DNA of 64,000 nucleotides from Nocardia nova SH22a. GTDB lineage: Bacteria; Actinomycetota; Actinomycetes; Mycobacteriales; Mycobacteriaceae. A model generated the notes under the pieces. The model was not told the DNA's origin. It ran no database searches and saw only the letters and a program-made list of their open reading frames with translations. Within the stretch, counting starts at the first letter, position 1. The number at the start of each line of letters is the position of its first letter. The stretch spans positions 2,108,001-2,172,000 of the forward strand of contig NZ_CP006850.1 in assembly GCF_000523235.1 (NCBI RefSeq), given 5' to 3'. This document shows positions 17,024 through 24,702 of the stretch, piece after piece. A program made the position numbers and the translations under genes.

Positions 17024-17443
17024 TCACAGCACCGCCTGGGTCTGGGTCACCTTGCCGACGAGTTTCCCGGCGTCGTCGTGGATTTCGGTCTCCACGACGA
17101 TGAAACTGCGCCCGGCGTGCAGGGGCGTGGCGGTGGCCACCGCGTACCCGGACCGGACCGCGCGCAGGAAGTTGGTCTTGGACTCCACGGTGGTGGTGCC
17201 CTGCTTGCCCTCGGGCAGATTCAGGAACGCGCAGACCGCGCCCGTCGCGTCGGCCAGCGACATCAGCGCCCCGCCGTGCATCGCCCCGCCCAGTGTGCAC
17301 AGGCTCTCGTCCCAGGCCAGACGGCTGCGCACCAGCTCCGGACCGTGTGCGAGCACCTCGACGCCGAGTTTCGCGGTGAACGGCATGGTGGTGTGGAACA
17401 GCTCGGTACCGGCGGTGTCGGTCGGCAGCGTCGTATCGGTCAT
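17024..17443 (-). CDS. Hotdog-fold thioesterase (PaaI/YdiI type)
   Basis: A 139-residue single-hotdog protein expected to hydrolyse acyl-CoA or similar thioesters. The family core LGGAMHGGALMSLADATGAVCAF is visible at about residues 52-74, with HGG as the hallmark and Asp of LADA as the likely catalytic acid. Its ATG overlaps the stop of the MmpL gene (ATGA), making it the last of eight coupled genes that start with nltA. In that setting it may release an acyl intermediate or edit stalled acyl thioesters; this is inference. Confidence 0.85.
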   Translation of the reverse strand: MTDTTLPTDTAGTELFHTTMPFTAKLGVEVLAHGPELVRSRLAWDESLCTLGGAMHGGALMSLADATGAVCAFLNLPEGKQGTTTVESKTNFLRAVRSGYAVATATPLHAGRSFIVVETEIHDDAGKLVGKVTQTQAVL

Positions 17444-19587
17444 GGGGTCGAGCTTGCCCGCACCGGCGAGTCCAGTCCATTACCTTCCGGGTAACGGTCC
17501 TGCCGGAGCGCGCGCATCGGCCACCAGTTGACCGGCCCCATCAGCGTCACCAGCGCCGGAACCAGCAGCATCCGGACCAGGGTGGCGTCGATGATCAACG
17601 CCAGGATCATGCCCAGGCCGAGGAATCGCATGGGTGTGAGCGGGGACAGGGTGAACGCACCGGTGATGAACACCAGAAGTGTTGCGGCGGCGGTGATCAC
17701 CCGTGCCGTGCGCACGGTGCCGGTGCGTACCGCCGTCACGGTGTCCGCCCCGGCGCGGCGTGCCTCCACCATGCGGGAGAGCAGGAACACCTCGTAGTCG
17801 GTCGACAGCCCGAACACCACCGCGATGATCAGCACCATCATGCCCGCCGACATCGGCCCCACGCTCACGTGCAGGGCGTCCGCCAGATGGCCCCGGCAGA
17901 AGATCCAGGTCAGGATGCCGAAGGTCGCGCCGAGGCTCAGTGCCGCGAGCACGACCGCCTTCAGCGGCAGTACCGCCGAACGGAACGCCGCGCCCAGCAG
18001 GACCACCGTGGCCAGGACCATCACCGCGATCATCAGCGGCATCCGCGAGGTGATGGCGGCGACGCTGTCCACCGTCGCCGCGGTGTCGCCGCCGACCTGC
18101 ATCCCGATTCCGTCCGGCAGGTCCAGATCCCGTATGCGCGTGACTGTTCCGGTGGCGGCGGGGGAGCGGTCGGGGTCGTCGAGCGCGACGTGCAGGACCA
18201 CCGCGTCGTTCACCGTCGCCATCCGCTGCACGTCGTGGACGCCCGGCACCGCGCCGATCGCCTTCGTCGCCGCGGCGGTCGGTGCCGAGTTCGGCGGGGC
18301 GCCGTCGCCGCGCAGCAGCACGGTGGCGCCACTGCCCGCCGCCGGGAATCGCGCGGCGAGTTCGTCGACGCCCGCCCGCACCGAATTGCCCGCCGGTAAC
18401 GCCGTGTGGTCGACATCGCCGAGCCGCACCCCGAGCAGCGGGGTCGCCAGGACCAGCAGCAGCCCGCCGACGGTCACCGCCACGAGGCCGGGCCGCCGCA
18501 CCACCGCGTCCACGATGCGCCCCCACCAGCGTTCGGCCCGGCGCTGCCCGCGCTCGAAGGCGTCGCGCCGCCAGCTCCACGCGCCGATCCGGTCGCCCAG
18601 CAGCACCAGGGCCGCGGGCAGCACGGTCAGCGACAGCCCGGCCGCCAGCAGGACCGCGGCGATCGCGCCGAAACCCAGTGATCGCAGCACCGCCTGCGGG
18701 AAGACGAACGTTCCCGCGAACGCGCAGGCCAGCAGCAGAGCCGAGAATCCGATGGTGCGCCCGGCGGTCGCGAGGGTGCGGGTGACGGCGTCGGGGACCG
18801 CGGCGCCGGCGGCCAGTTCCTCGCGGTAGCGGGTGACCACGAAAAGCCCGTAGTCGATGGCCAATCCGAGCCCCAGCAGCGAGGCCACATTCACCGCGAA
18901 CACACTCACCTCGGTGACATGGGTGAGCGCACCCACCGCACCGAGCGACCCCACCACGGCGAGGATGCCGACGAGCAGCGGCAGCCCCGCCGCGACCACC
19001 CCACCGAAGACCAGCACCAGAATCGCCAAGGTGACCGGCAGCGACAGGGATTCGGCGAGGACCAGATCGTGCCGCGACTGGGTGTCGATCTCATCGGCCA
19101 GTGCGCTGTATCCGGTGAACCGGACGTCCACACCCGGAATGCGCAGCGCCGCCGCGATGTCGTGATAGGCCGCGATGCGCTGATTGTCGTCACCGGCCGC
19201 GAACACGACGGCCAGCCCCTGCCGCCCGTCGGCCGACCGCAACAGTGCCTGTCGCGGGGGTCCGGTCGTCCAGTACGTCTGCACCGGCTGGGCCAGCAGT
19301 GCCGGGTCGATACCGTCGACGGCCGCGCGCACGCGGGACCCGAGGGCGTCGAGGTCCTGACCGGCGGGCGCGGTGTAGATGGCGATCACATCGGGGTTCT
19401 GCCGCCCCAGCTCGCCGGTGACCACCTGGTCGACCTGCGCGGATTCACTTCCGGGATCGGCGAATCCGGCCGCGCTCACCCGATGCTGTACATCGGCGCC
19501 GAACAGTCCGGCCAGCACCGCGAATCCGATCGCCAGCAGCAGCACCAGTTTCGGGCGGGTGCCCACCAGCCGCGCCCAGCGGGTCAT
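17440..19587 (-). CDS. MmpL-family RND lipid transporter
   Basis: A 715-residue RND-type exporter. A signal-like first helix is followed by a large extracytoplasmic loop (about residues 40-165), a block of helices including GLGLAIDYGLFVVTRYREE, and a second loop. A second helix block contains the paired motif VVFGLSTDYEVFLLSRMVE. These GxxxDY signatures are the proton-relay segments of MmpL proteins, which move complex lipids across the inner membrane. The ATG overlaps the stop of the acyltransferase gene, and its own stop overlaps the thioesterase start. The likely cargo is the product of the upstream beta-lactone genes, by analogy with mycobacterial PapA/MmpL lipid loci. Confidence 0.88.
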   Translation of the reverse strand: MTRWARLVGTRPKLVLLLAIGFAVLAGLFGADVQHRVSAAGFADPGSESAQVDQVVTGELGRQNPDVIAIYTAPAGQDLDALGSRVRAAVDGIDPALLAQPVQTYWTTGPPRQALLRSADGRQGLAVVFAAGDDNQRIAAYHDIAAALRIPGVDVRFTGYSALADEIDTQSRHDLVLAESLSLPVTLAILVLVFGGVVAAGLPLLVGILAVVGSLGAVGALTHVTEVSVFAVNVASLLGLGLAIDYGLFVVTRYREELAAGAAVPDAVTRTLATAGRTIGFSALLLACAFAGTFVFPQAVLRSLGFGAIAAVLLAAGLSLTVLPAALVLLGDRIGAWSWRRDAFERGQRRAERWWGRIVDAVVRRPGLVAVTVGGLLLVLATPLLGVRLGDVDHTALPAGNSVRAGVDELAARFPAAGSGATVLLRGDGAPPNSAPTAAATKAIGAVPGVHDVQRMATVNDAVVLHVALDDPDRSPAATGTVTRIRDLDLPDGIGMQVGGDTAATVDSVAAITSRMPLMIAVMVLATVVLLGAAFRSAVLPLKAVVLAALSLGATFGILTWIFCRGHLADALHVSVGPMSAGMMVLIIAVVFGLSTDYEVFLLSRMVEARRAGADTVTAVRTGTVRTARVITAAATLLVFITGAFTLSPLTPMRFLGLGMILALIIDATLVRMLLVPALVTLMGPVNWWPMRALRQDRYPEGNGLDSPVRASSTP

Positions 19588-20783
19588 GCTACGGCCGAAT
19601 CAGGTTGCGGTAGTTCGGATTCCAGCGTCGCGGCAATCCGGTCCAGCAGTGCCTCGAGCCGCGGCTCGACACCGCGCCCGTTGCGCGCGGACACGGTGAG
19701 GTCGGTGCGCCCGCCGGATTCGGTCATCGCGAACAGCAGCGGCATCGCCACACTGTGCTGCGGCAGGACGAACACCGAGGTGGGCGACCAGCCGGGCACG
19801 GCCAGCTCACCGAGATCGAAGCGGCCCATGTGCGAGACCGTCGCCGAGGCGAGATTGCGGCCGAAGCGGGCGCCGAGGGCGTTGGTGGTGCGCAGGATGG
19901 TGCGGCCGACCGCGTGGGGCGCGTTCGCTATCGCACTCGACGCCATCTGATTCAGTTCGGTGCGCGCGCGCAGGTCCGCGCGCATCCGGTCGCGGACCTG
20001 CTGCCAGTCCTGTCCGGGACGGATGTCGAGGAACAGCGGCAGCGCCAGATTCGCGGTGGAGCGCAGTTCCGGATCGTGGCGGCGCAGATCGACCGGCACC
20101 ATGATGCGCGAGGCGGTACCGGCGTGCTCCGCCAGCAGTGCCGAGACCCGCGCCACCGCCCCCGGCCCCGTGGCTCCGATCGTGCGGCGCCGCAACAGAT
20201 GTCGCGGAATGCCGGGATCCTGGCGGCCGTGCCCGGTCGCGGCGCGGAATCTCGGGATCATCGCGGCGGGCCGCCCGGAGGTCCCGATGCGCCGCACCAG
20301 CTCCCGATCCGCGATCGGATCCCGCAGCGGCACGGGGTCACCACCGCGCAGCGCGGTCAGCACGTTGCGAACCCACAGCACCATCCCCATACCGTCCATG
20401 ACGCCGTGGAAGACGCGGAAGATCACCGTCACCGGATCACCGGTCAGCACCAGGATCTCGCAGGTCGACTCCGCGGTGGGGCCGATCGCCGAACCCAGGA
20501 CCGGATCCGATTCCAGGCGGCCGTGATCCAGTGTGTGACCGGTGATCTCACGCACGGCGGGCGGCACCCCGGTGTCCACCCAGAAGCGGCCGTCGCGGCG
20601 CAGGCGGGCGCCGGGGGTGACCGCGGCGGCGGTGGCGACGGCGGCGCGCAATCGTTCGATGTCGAGGGTTCCGGTGCCGGGGATCGCCAGCTGCATCAGG
20701 AACGGCGGCGCCATGTCGCGCATCGGGAAGTACATGCGTTCGGTGGGCGAGATTCGCCGCCGGAAGACGGTGCTCATGCTCAT
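19584..20783 (-). CDS. PapA-like condensation/acyltransferase-superfamily protein
   Basis: A 399-residue protein with the HxxxDGxG active-site motif (HGVMDGMG, about residues 125-132) of the BAHD/PapA/condensation-domain superfamily, transferring an acyl chain to a hydroxyl or amine. A second-domain segment around SATVSHMGRFDLGELAVPG resembles the NxGR(F)D-type latch of PapA5. The N-terminal FRRRISPTERMYFPM is also PapA/WS-DGAT-like. ATG 20783 or ATG 20777 is the start; the latter has better spacing to GAGGAG. It lies 12 bp after nltD and overlaps the MmpL start, so it belongs to the nlt-like operon. The acceptor is unknown; the 3-hydroxy acid made by NltA/NltD is a candidate. Confidence 0.72.
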   Translation of the reverse strand: MSMSTVFRRRISPTERMYFPMRDMAPPFLMQLAIPGTGTLDIERLRAAVATAAAVTPGARLRRDGRFWVDTGVPPAVREITGHTLDHGRLESDPVLGSAIGPTAESTCEILVLTGDPVTVIFRVFHGVMDGMGMVLWVRNVLTALRGGDPVPLRDPIADRELVRRIGTSGRPAAMIPRFRAATGHGRQDPGIPRHLLRRRTIGATGPGAVARVSALLAEHAGTASRIMVPVDLRRHDPELRSTANLALPLFLDIRPGQDWQQVRDRMRADLRARTELNQMASSAIANAPHAVGRTILRTTNALGARFGRNLASATVSHMGRFDLGELAVPGWSPTSVFVLPQHSVAMPLLFAMTESGGRTDLTVSARNGRGVEPRLEALLDRIAATLESELPQPDSAVA

Positions 20784-20795
20784 CGGCTCCTCGTG

Positions 20796-21830
20796 TCAGC
20801 GCAGATCGCGGGTGAGTTGCTCGATACCGCCCTCGGATTCGAGCCAGGACAGGAACCGGGCCAGCCCTTCGTCCCGGCCGACGATCGGCGCGTATCCGAA
20901 ATCCCTTGCCGCCGCGGCAGTGTCGTAGGTCGCGGTACGGGTCATCAGCGCCACCACATATCGGGACAGCGGCGGCGACCAGCGCCGCGCGACCGCCGGT
21001 ACGCGCCAGACGGTCTCGATCACCGCGACCGCCGCGGCGAGCACCCGGGAGTCGGGCCGCCGGGTGGGCGCGGGATAGCCGAGCCCACCGGCCACCTCGG
21101 CGAGAAACGCCCACACATCGGTCTTCTCGGCGTCGGCGAGGAAATACGCCTTACCGCCCACCCGATCGGAGGCGGCGGCCCCCAGGCAGGCGTGCACGAC
21201 ATTGTCGACATGGCACAGGGAGGCCCGCACCGAGCGGCCGAAGGACAGATCGGGCAGCTTGCCCTCGGCGGTGCGCCCGAGCAGCCGCACGATCGGCCCG
21301 GACCGGTCACCCGCGCCCCAGATCGCCCGGGGCCGCAGTGCGCAGGTTGTGAAATCAGCTGTGTCGGCGGCCAATACGGCCCGCTCGGCGGCGGCCTTGG
21401 TCTCGGAGTAGAGATTCAGATACCGGCTCGGATACGGCGCCGATTCGTCGATGTCGATCTGATCGCCGCCGTCGCGATCCATCAGCGCACTCGGACTGGA
21501 GATGAACACGAACCGCCGCGCGCCCGCCTCACGGGCGGCGCCCAGCAGATATTCGGTGCCGCGGACGTTCTCGTTCCAGAACTGCTCGCGGGTGCCGCGC
21601 TCGTCGACCCGGGCGGCGCTGTGGAACACCACCTCGGCCCCGGTGCAGGCCTGCCGCAGCGAGTGCGGGTCGGTGAGGTCGCCGTAGGCGATCCGCACGC
21701 CGAGACCGTCGAGGCCGCCCAGGTTGCTGGTGCGGCGGGCCAGCACCGTGACCTCGTGGCCGTCGGTGGCCAGGCGGCGGGCCAACGCGCCGCCCAGGAA
21801 TCCGGATGCGCCGGTGACGAGGGCTTTCAC
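20796..21830 (-). CDS. nltD: NAD(P)H-dependent 2-alkyl-3-ketoacid reductase, OleD/NltD-like
   Basis: A 344-residue extended SDR of the 3beta-HSD/epimerase group. It has GASGFLGG at residues 7-14, Ser of FISSPSAL, and YSETK as the catalytic Tyr/Lys. It matches OleD, which reduces the 2-alkyl-3-keto acid from the OleA condensation to a 2-alkyl-3-hydroxy acid, the substrate of the beta-lactone synthetase. The ATG overlaps the stop of the small membrane protein (ATGA). Symbol is given by analogy with the Nocardia nlt cluster; without the neighbours it would only be called an NAD-dependent epimerase/dehydratase. Confidence 0.82.
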   Translation of the reverse strand: MKALVTGASGFLGGALARRLATDGHEVTVLARRTSNLGGLDGLGVRIAYGDLTDPHSLRQACTGAEVVFHSAARVDERGTREQFWNENVRGTEYLLGAAREAGARRFVFISSPSALMDRDGGDQIDIDESAPYPSRYLNLYSETKAAAERAVLAADTADFTTCALRPRAIWGAGDRSGPIVRLLGRTAEGKLPDLSFGRSVRASLCHVDNVVHACLGAAASDRVGGKAYFLADAEKTDVWAFLAEVAGGLGYPAPTRRPDSRVLAAAVAVIETVWRVPAVARRWSPPLSRYVVALMTRTATYDTAAAARDFGYAPIVGRDEGLARFLSWLESEGGIEQLTRDLR

Positions 21831-22123
21831 TGCTCACTCCTGTCGGAAGTGCCGGTGCTGCTGGGGCTTTCGCGCAAAGACTGGGTGCGCCACCAGGTGA
21901 GGCCGAAGATCTGGGTCATGGCGGCGGTGTGCAGCCGCGAACGCCCCTCGGCGGCGCGCAGTGCGACGGGAATCTGCGCCGCGTGCACGCCGATACTCAG
22001 CACCGCGTCGATCCACCACAGCGTGCGCGGCAGCCGCCCGCGAAGTCCGAATGCCGGTGCGGCGAACAGGAATATCCACCCGGCGATCGGAATCGCCCGC
22101 AGCGCCAGCACTTTCGCGCTCAT
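21827..22123 (-). CDS. Small membrane protein inserted in the nlt-like operon
   Basis: A 98-residue protein of unknown function. It has two or three hydrophobic segments (ALRAIPIAGWIFLFAAPAFG, LWWIDAVLSIGVHAAQIPVA) and a basic, polar tail (GLTWWRTQSLRESPSSTG). It resembles small DUF1145-like membrane proteins only in general character. ATG 22123 overlaps the stop of nltC and its stop overlaps the start of nltD, so it is translated with both. The conserved coupling suggests a part in the pathway, for example holding soluble enzymes at the membrane, but there is no direct evidence. Confidence 0.7.
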   Translation of the reverse strand: MSAKVLALRAIPIAGWIFLFAAPAFGLRGRLPRTLWWIDAVLSIGVHAAQIPVALRAAEGRSRLHTAAMTQIFGLTWWRTQSLRESPSSTGTSDRSEQ

Positions 22124-23790
22124 CGCGTTCCCTTCGCCAGCCGCTGCCCCGCCCACGTCGCGAGCTGTTCGCGGCCGATCTTGGCGTTGTGCCGGATGTC
22201 GACCGGGAATCCGGGGTGGAACAGGAACTCCGAGATCGCCGCCGTGAGTTCGGATTCGCCACCGCGAGCCCGCAGCGCGGCCGCCACGGTGTCGGGATCG
22301 GCGCCGGGCGCCAGCTCCGCGCACAGCACGGGACACTGGGATCCGGCGGGGCCCACGCCGACGAGCGCCGTGCGGGCCACGCCGTCGACCGCGTTGAAGA
22401 TCTGCTCGATCTGCACGGTGAACAGGGGGCCGTCCGCGGTGCGCACCCGCTGAGATTTCCGGCCGCAGAACCAGATTCGCTGGTCGTCGTCGATCCAGGC
22501 CAGATCGCCGGTGCGATGCCAGATCGTCTCACCGTCGGTGATCTTGCCCGCGGTGTTGGCCGCGGCGGGCCACCAGTAGCGGGTGCTGACATTCGGCCCG
22601 GCCACGACGAGTTCGCCGATTCCGCGAGTGCGTTCCAGTTCCCCGGCCCGCTCCTGCGCCTGCGACCAGGTGGGCAGCGGATCGTCGGTGATCGCCACGA
22701 CCCGGGCACGGATCCGGTCGGCGGGACGTCCGATACAGGTACCGGATCCCGCGCGGGCGCGCTCGGCGGGACCGTCGAGCAGTTCCCGCGACTCGATCAT
22801 CGACATCGGCAGCGCCTCGGTGGAGCCGTATCCGGCGTAGATGCGGACATCCTCGGCGAGGACCGCCCGCAGTCCGGCGATGCACCGGTCGGGGACCGGA
22901 GCGCCACCGGAGTAGATGCTGCGCAGCGTCGGCAGCCGGGTCCCGGTGTCCTCGAGATGGCGCAGCAGCGGGATCAGCACGGCGGGGGAGGCGAACAGGG
23001 TACGCACCCCGAACCGGCCGATCGCGTCGGCCACATGCGCCGGATCGGTGGAGCCGACCTTGCTCGGAATCAGCGGCGGCAGCACACATTGCGATCCCAG
23101 CAGCAGATCGAGGATCCCGACCAGCGGCAGCGTGATCAGCGACGTGTGCGGCAGTTCGTGATCGCGGGCCGCGTGCACCTGCTCGACCATCGCCGACAGG
23201 TTGCCGTGCGTCATCTCCACGGCCTTCGCGGGCCCGGTACTTCCGGTGGTGAACGCGATCAGCAGCAGATCGTCGTCGGCGGCCGGGGTGCGGGCCGGAG
23301 CCGCCGCGGCCGGGCGGCGGCCCCAGGCGTGCAGGCGCGCCCCGCCCCAGAACCAGCGCCGCCCCACGGTCACCGGGACCCGCACACCGCGGAAGTAGTG
23401 CCGGAACAGCACTCGCGCCGCATGCGCCTGCGGAATCCCGATGAACGCCTCGGCGTCGGCGGCCTGCAGGCAGCGCAGCATCGGGCGCAGCCCCATCCCC
23501 GGATCGATGACGACCGGCACCGCGCCGATCTTCAACAGCCCCAGCATGATCGCGTACAACTCGGGACTGGGCAGAACCAGCACGATGGTGCGGGTGCCGC
23601 TGCCGACGCCCGCCGCGGTGAGCCGTTCGGCGATGGCGTCCGACCACAGATCGAGTTCGGCGTAGCTCAGCCGCCGGTACTGCGGCAGCCCGGTCGCCAC
23701 GGCATCGGCGGAGTGGACCGCCGTGCGATCGGGCTCGGCCGCGACGACCTCACGGAACCGGTCGATCGCGCGCCAGTAGGTTCCGCTCAC
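22120..23790 (-). CDS. nltC: Beta-lactone synthetase, OleC/NltC-like (AMP-binding)
   Basis: A 556-residue ANL-superfamily enzyme. The phosphate-binding loop TTGSTGPAK is near residue 179, the YAGYGSTEALPMS motif follows, and the adenylate-binding acid lies in HRTGDLAWIDDD. The C-terminal lid has FHPGFPVDIRHNAKIGREQLA, a block characteristic of OleC-type synthetases. OleC enzymes adenylate a 2-alkyl-3-hydroxy acid and close it to a beta-lactone instead of making a CoA ester. The GTG start overlaps the stop of nltB. It is placed between two thiolase-like genes and an OleD-like gene, the arrangement reported for the nocardiolactone cluster. Confidence 0.9.
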   Translation of the reverse strand: MSGTYWRAIDRFREVVAAEPDRTAVHSADAVATGLPQYRRLSYAELDLWSDAIAERLTAAGVGSGTRTIVLVLPSPELYAIMLGLLKIGAVPVVIDPGMGLRPMLRCLQAADAEAFIGIPQAHAARVLFRHYFRGVRVPVTVGRRWFWGGARLHAWGRRPAAAAPARTPAADDDLLLIAFTTGSTGPAKAVEMTHGNLSAMVEQVHAARDHELPHTSLITLPLVGILDLLLGSQCVLPPLIPSKVGSTDPAHVADAIGRFGVRTLFASPAVLIPLLRHLEDTGTRLPTLRSIYSGGAPVPDRCIAGLRAVLAEDVRIYAGYGSTEALPMSMIESRELLDGPAERARAGSGTCIGRPADRIRARVVAITDDPLPTWSQAQERAGELERTRGIGELVVAGPNVSTRYWWPAAANTAGKITDGETIWHRTGDLAWIDDDQRIWFCGRKSQRVRTADGPLFTVQIEQIFNAVDGVARTALVGVGPAGSQCPVLCAELAPGADPDTVAAALRARGGESELTAAISEFLFHPGFPVDIRHNAKIGREQLATWAGQRLAKGTR

Positions 23791-24692
23791 GCCACCGCAC
23801 CGGCCGTGACCGGCAGCCGGTAGATCGCGGCCGCCGCGGACGGTCCCGCGCCCGCCGCGACGAACAGCACGGTCGTGAATCCGGCGAGCGAATCCTCTTC
23901 CACCGCACGGTCGTAGGCCAGCGTCAGCGAGGCGGTGTGCGGGTCGCCCTCGGTGAGATCGGGGGTGCGGACCGCGCCGATTCCGAGCGCGTCGGCCAGC
24001 AGATCCGGGAACTTCGGCGTCGGCGTGGACGCGATCAGCACCGTGCGGGCGAGGTCGATGCCGTCCTCGCCGAGGGCGCGGCGGCCCGCCTCGGCCGCGA
24101 CCTCGAGCAGTCGGTCCTCGAAACCCGGCTCGCGTTCGACGGTCATCAGCCCACGGCCCACGGCGCCCATGGTGGCGACGTCGACATAGGACTCCACCAC
24201 CGGGCCGCCGGTGCCCGACACGGTGTGCACATGGCCGAATCCGGTTGTGTCGGTGGTGTGTTCGAGCAGCATGGCCGCGCCCGCCGTGGCGTAGGGGAAG
24301 TCGTCGTCGGCCGCCGAGCGGGTCAGCGACGGATGGGTGTCACCGGAGACGATCAGGACGTGTTCGGACCCGGCGGTCTCCAGGATCGACTGCGCGACCT
24401 GCACCGCGTTGAGGACGCCGGTGGCGCCGTTCATCAGATCGAAGGAGAACGAGCGCGGATCGCCGAAACCGTAGTCCAGGCCGATCCCCGCCTCCTTCTG
24501 GATCAGCGCGGACACCGCCGGCTCCACGGTGTTGGAATCGCGGAAGATGCCCGCGTTGATCAGGACACCGACCCGGTCCGGAGTCAGGCCCGCGCGCTCG
24601 AGGCTGCGCCGCGCGGCGCGGCCGCTGTGCTCGACGATGCTGAATGTGCCGTCGGCGCGGCTGATTCCGGTGGATGTGATGCGAACGCCCAT
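23787..24692 (-). CDS. nltB: Pseudo-thiolase partner subunit, NltB-like (KAS III fold)
   Basis: A 301-residue KAS III/OleA-fold protein lacking the usual catalytic residues. Aligned with NltA, the nucleophile position in FDLMNGATGVL is Ala (about residue 90) rather than Cys. The His of the HQ motif falls in STPTPKF, and the Asn of GN falls in GDPHT. It keeps the interface segment with VEPAV, corresponding to the OleA loop whose Glu reaches into the partner active site. It therefore probably works as the non-nucleophilic half of a heterodimer with NltA, as proposed for the nocardiolactone NltA/NltB pair. The gap to nltA is 10 bp. Confidence 0.85.
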   Translation of the reverse strand: MGVRITSTGISRADGTFSIVEHSGRAARRSLERAGLTPDRVGVLINAGIFRDSNTVEPAVSALIQKEAGIGLDYGFGDPRSFSFDLMNGATGVLNAVQVAQSILETAGSEHVLIVSGDTHPSLTRSAADDDFPYATAGAAMLLEHTTDTTGFGHVHTVSGTGGPVVESYVDVATMGAVGRGLMTVEREPGFEDRLLEVAAEAGRRALGEDGIDLARTVLIASTPTPKFPDLLADALGIGAVRTPDLTEGDPHTASLTLAYDRAVEEDSLAGFTTVLFVAAGAGPSAAAAIYRLPVTAGAVA

Positions 24693-24702
24693 GCTCGATA
24701 CC

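Noticed and set aside
19755..22247. Plus-strand open frame of 830 codons
   Set aside because: It lies antisense to the acyltransferase, nltD and small membrane genes, has no recognisable domain and shows Arg/Gly/His bias typical of shadow frames.
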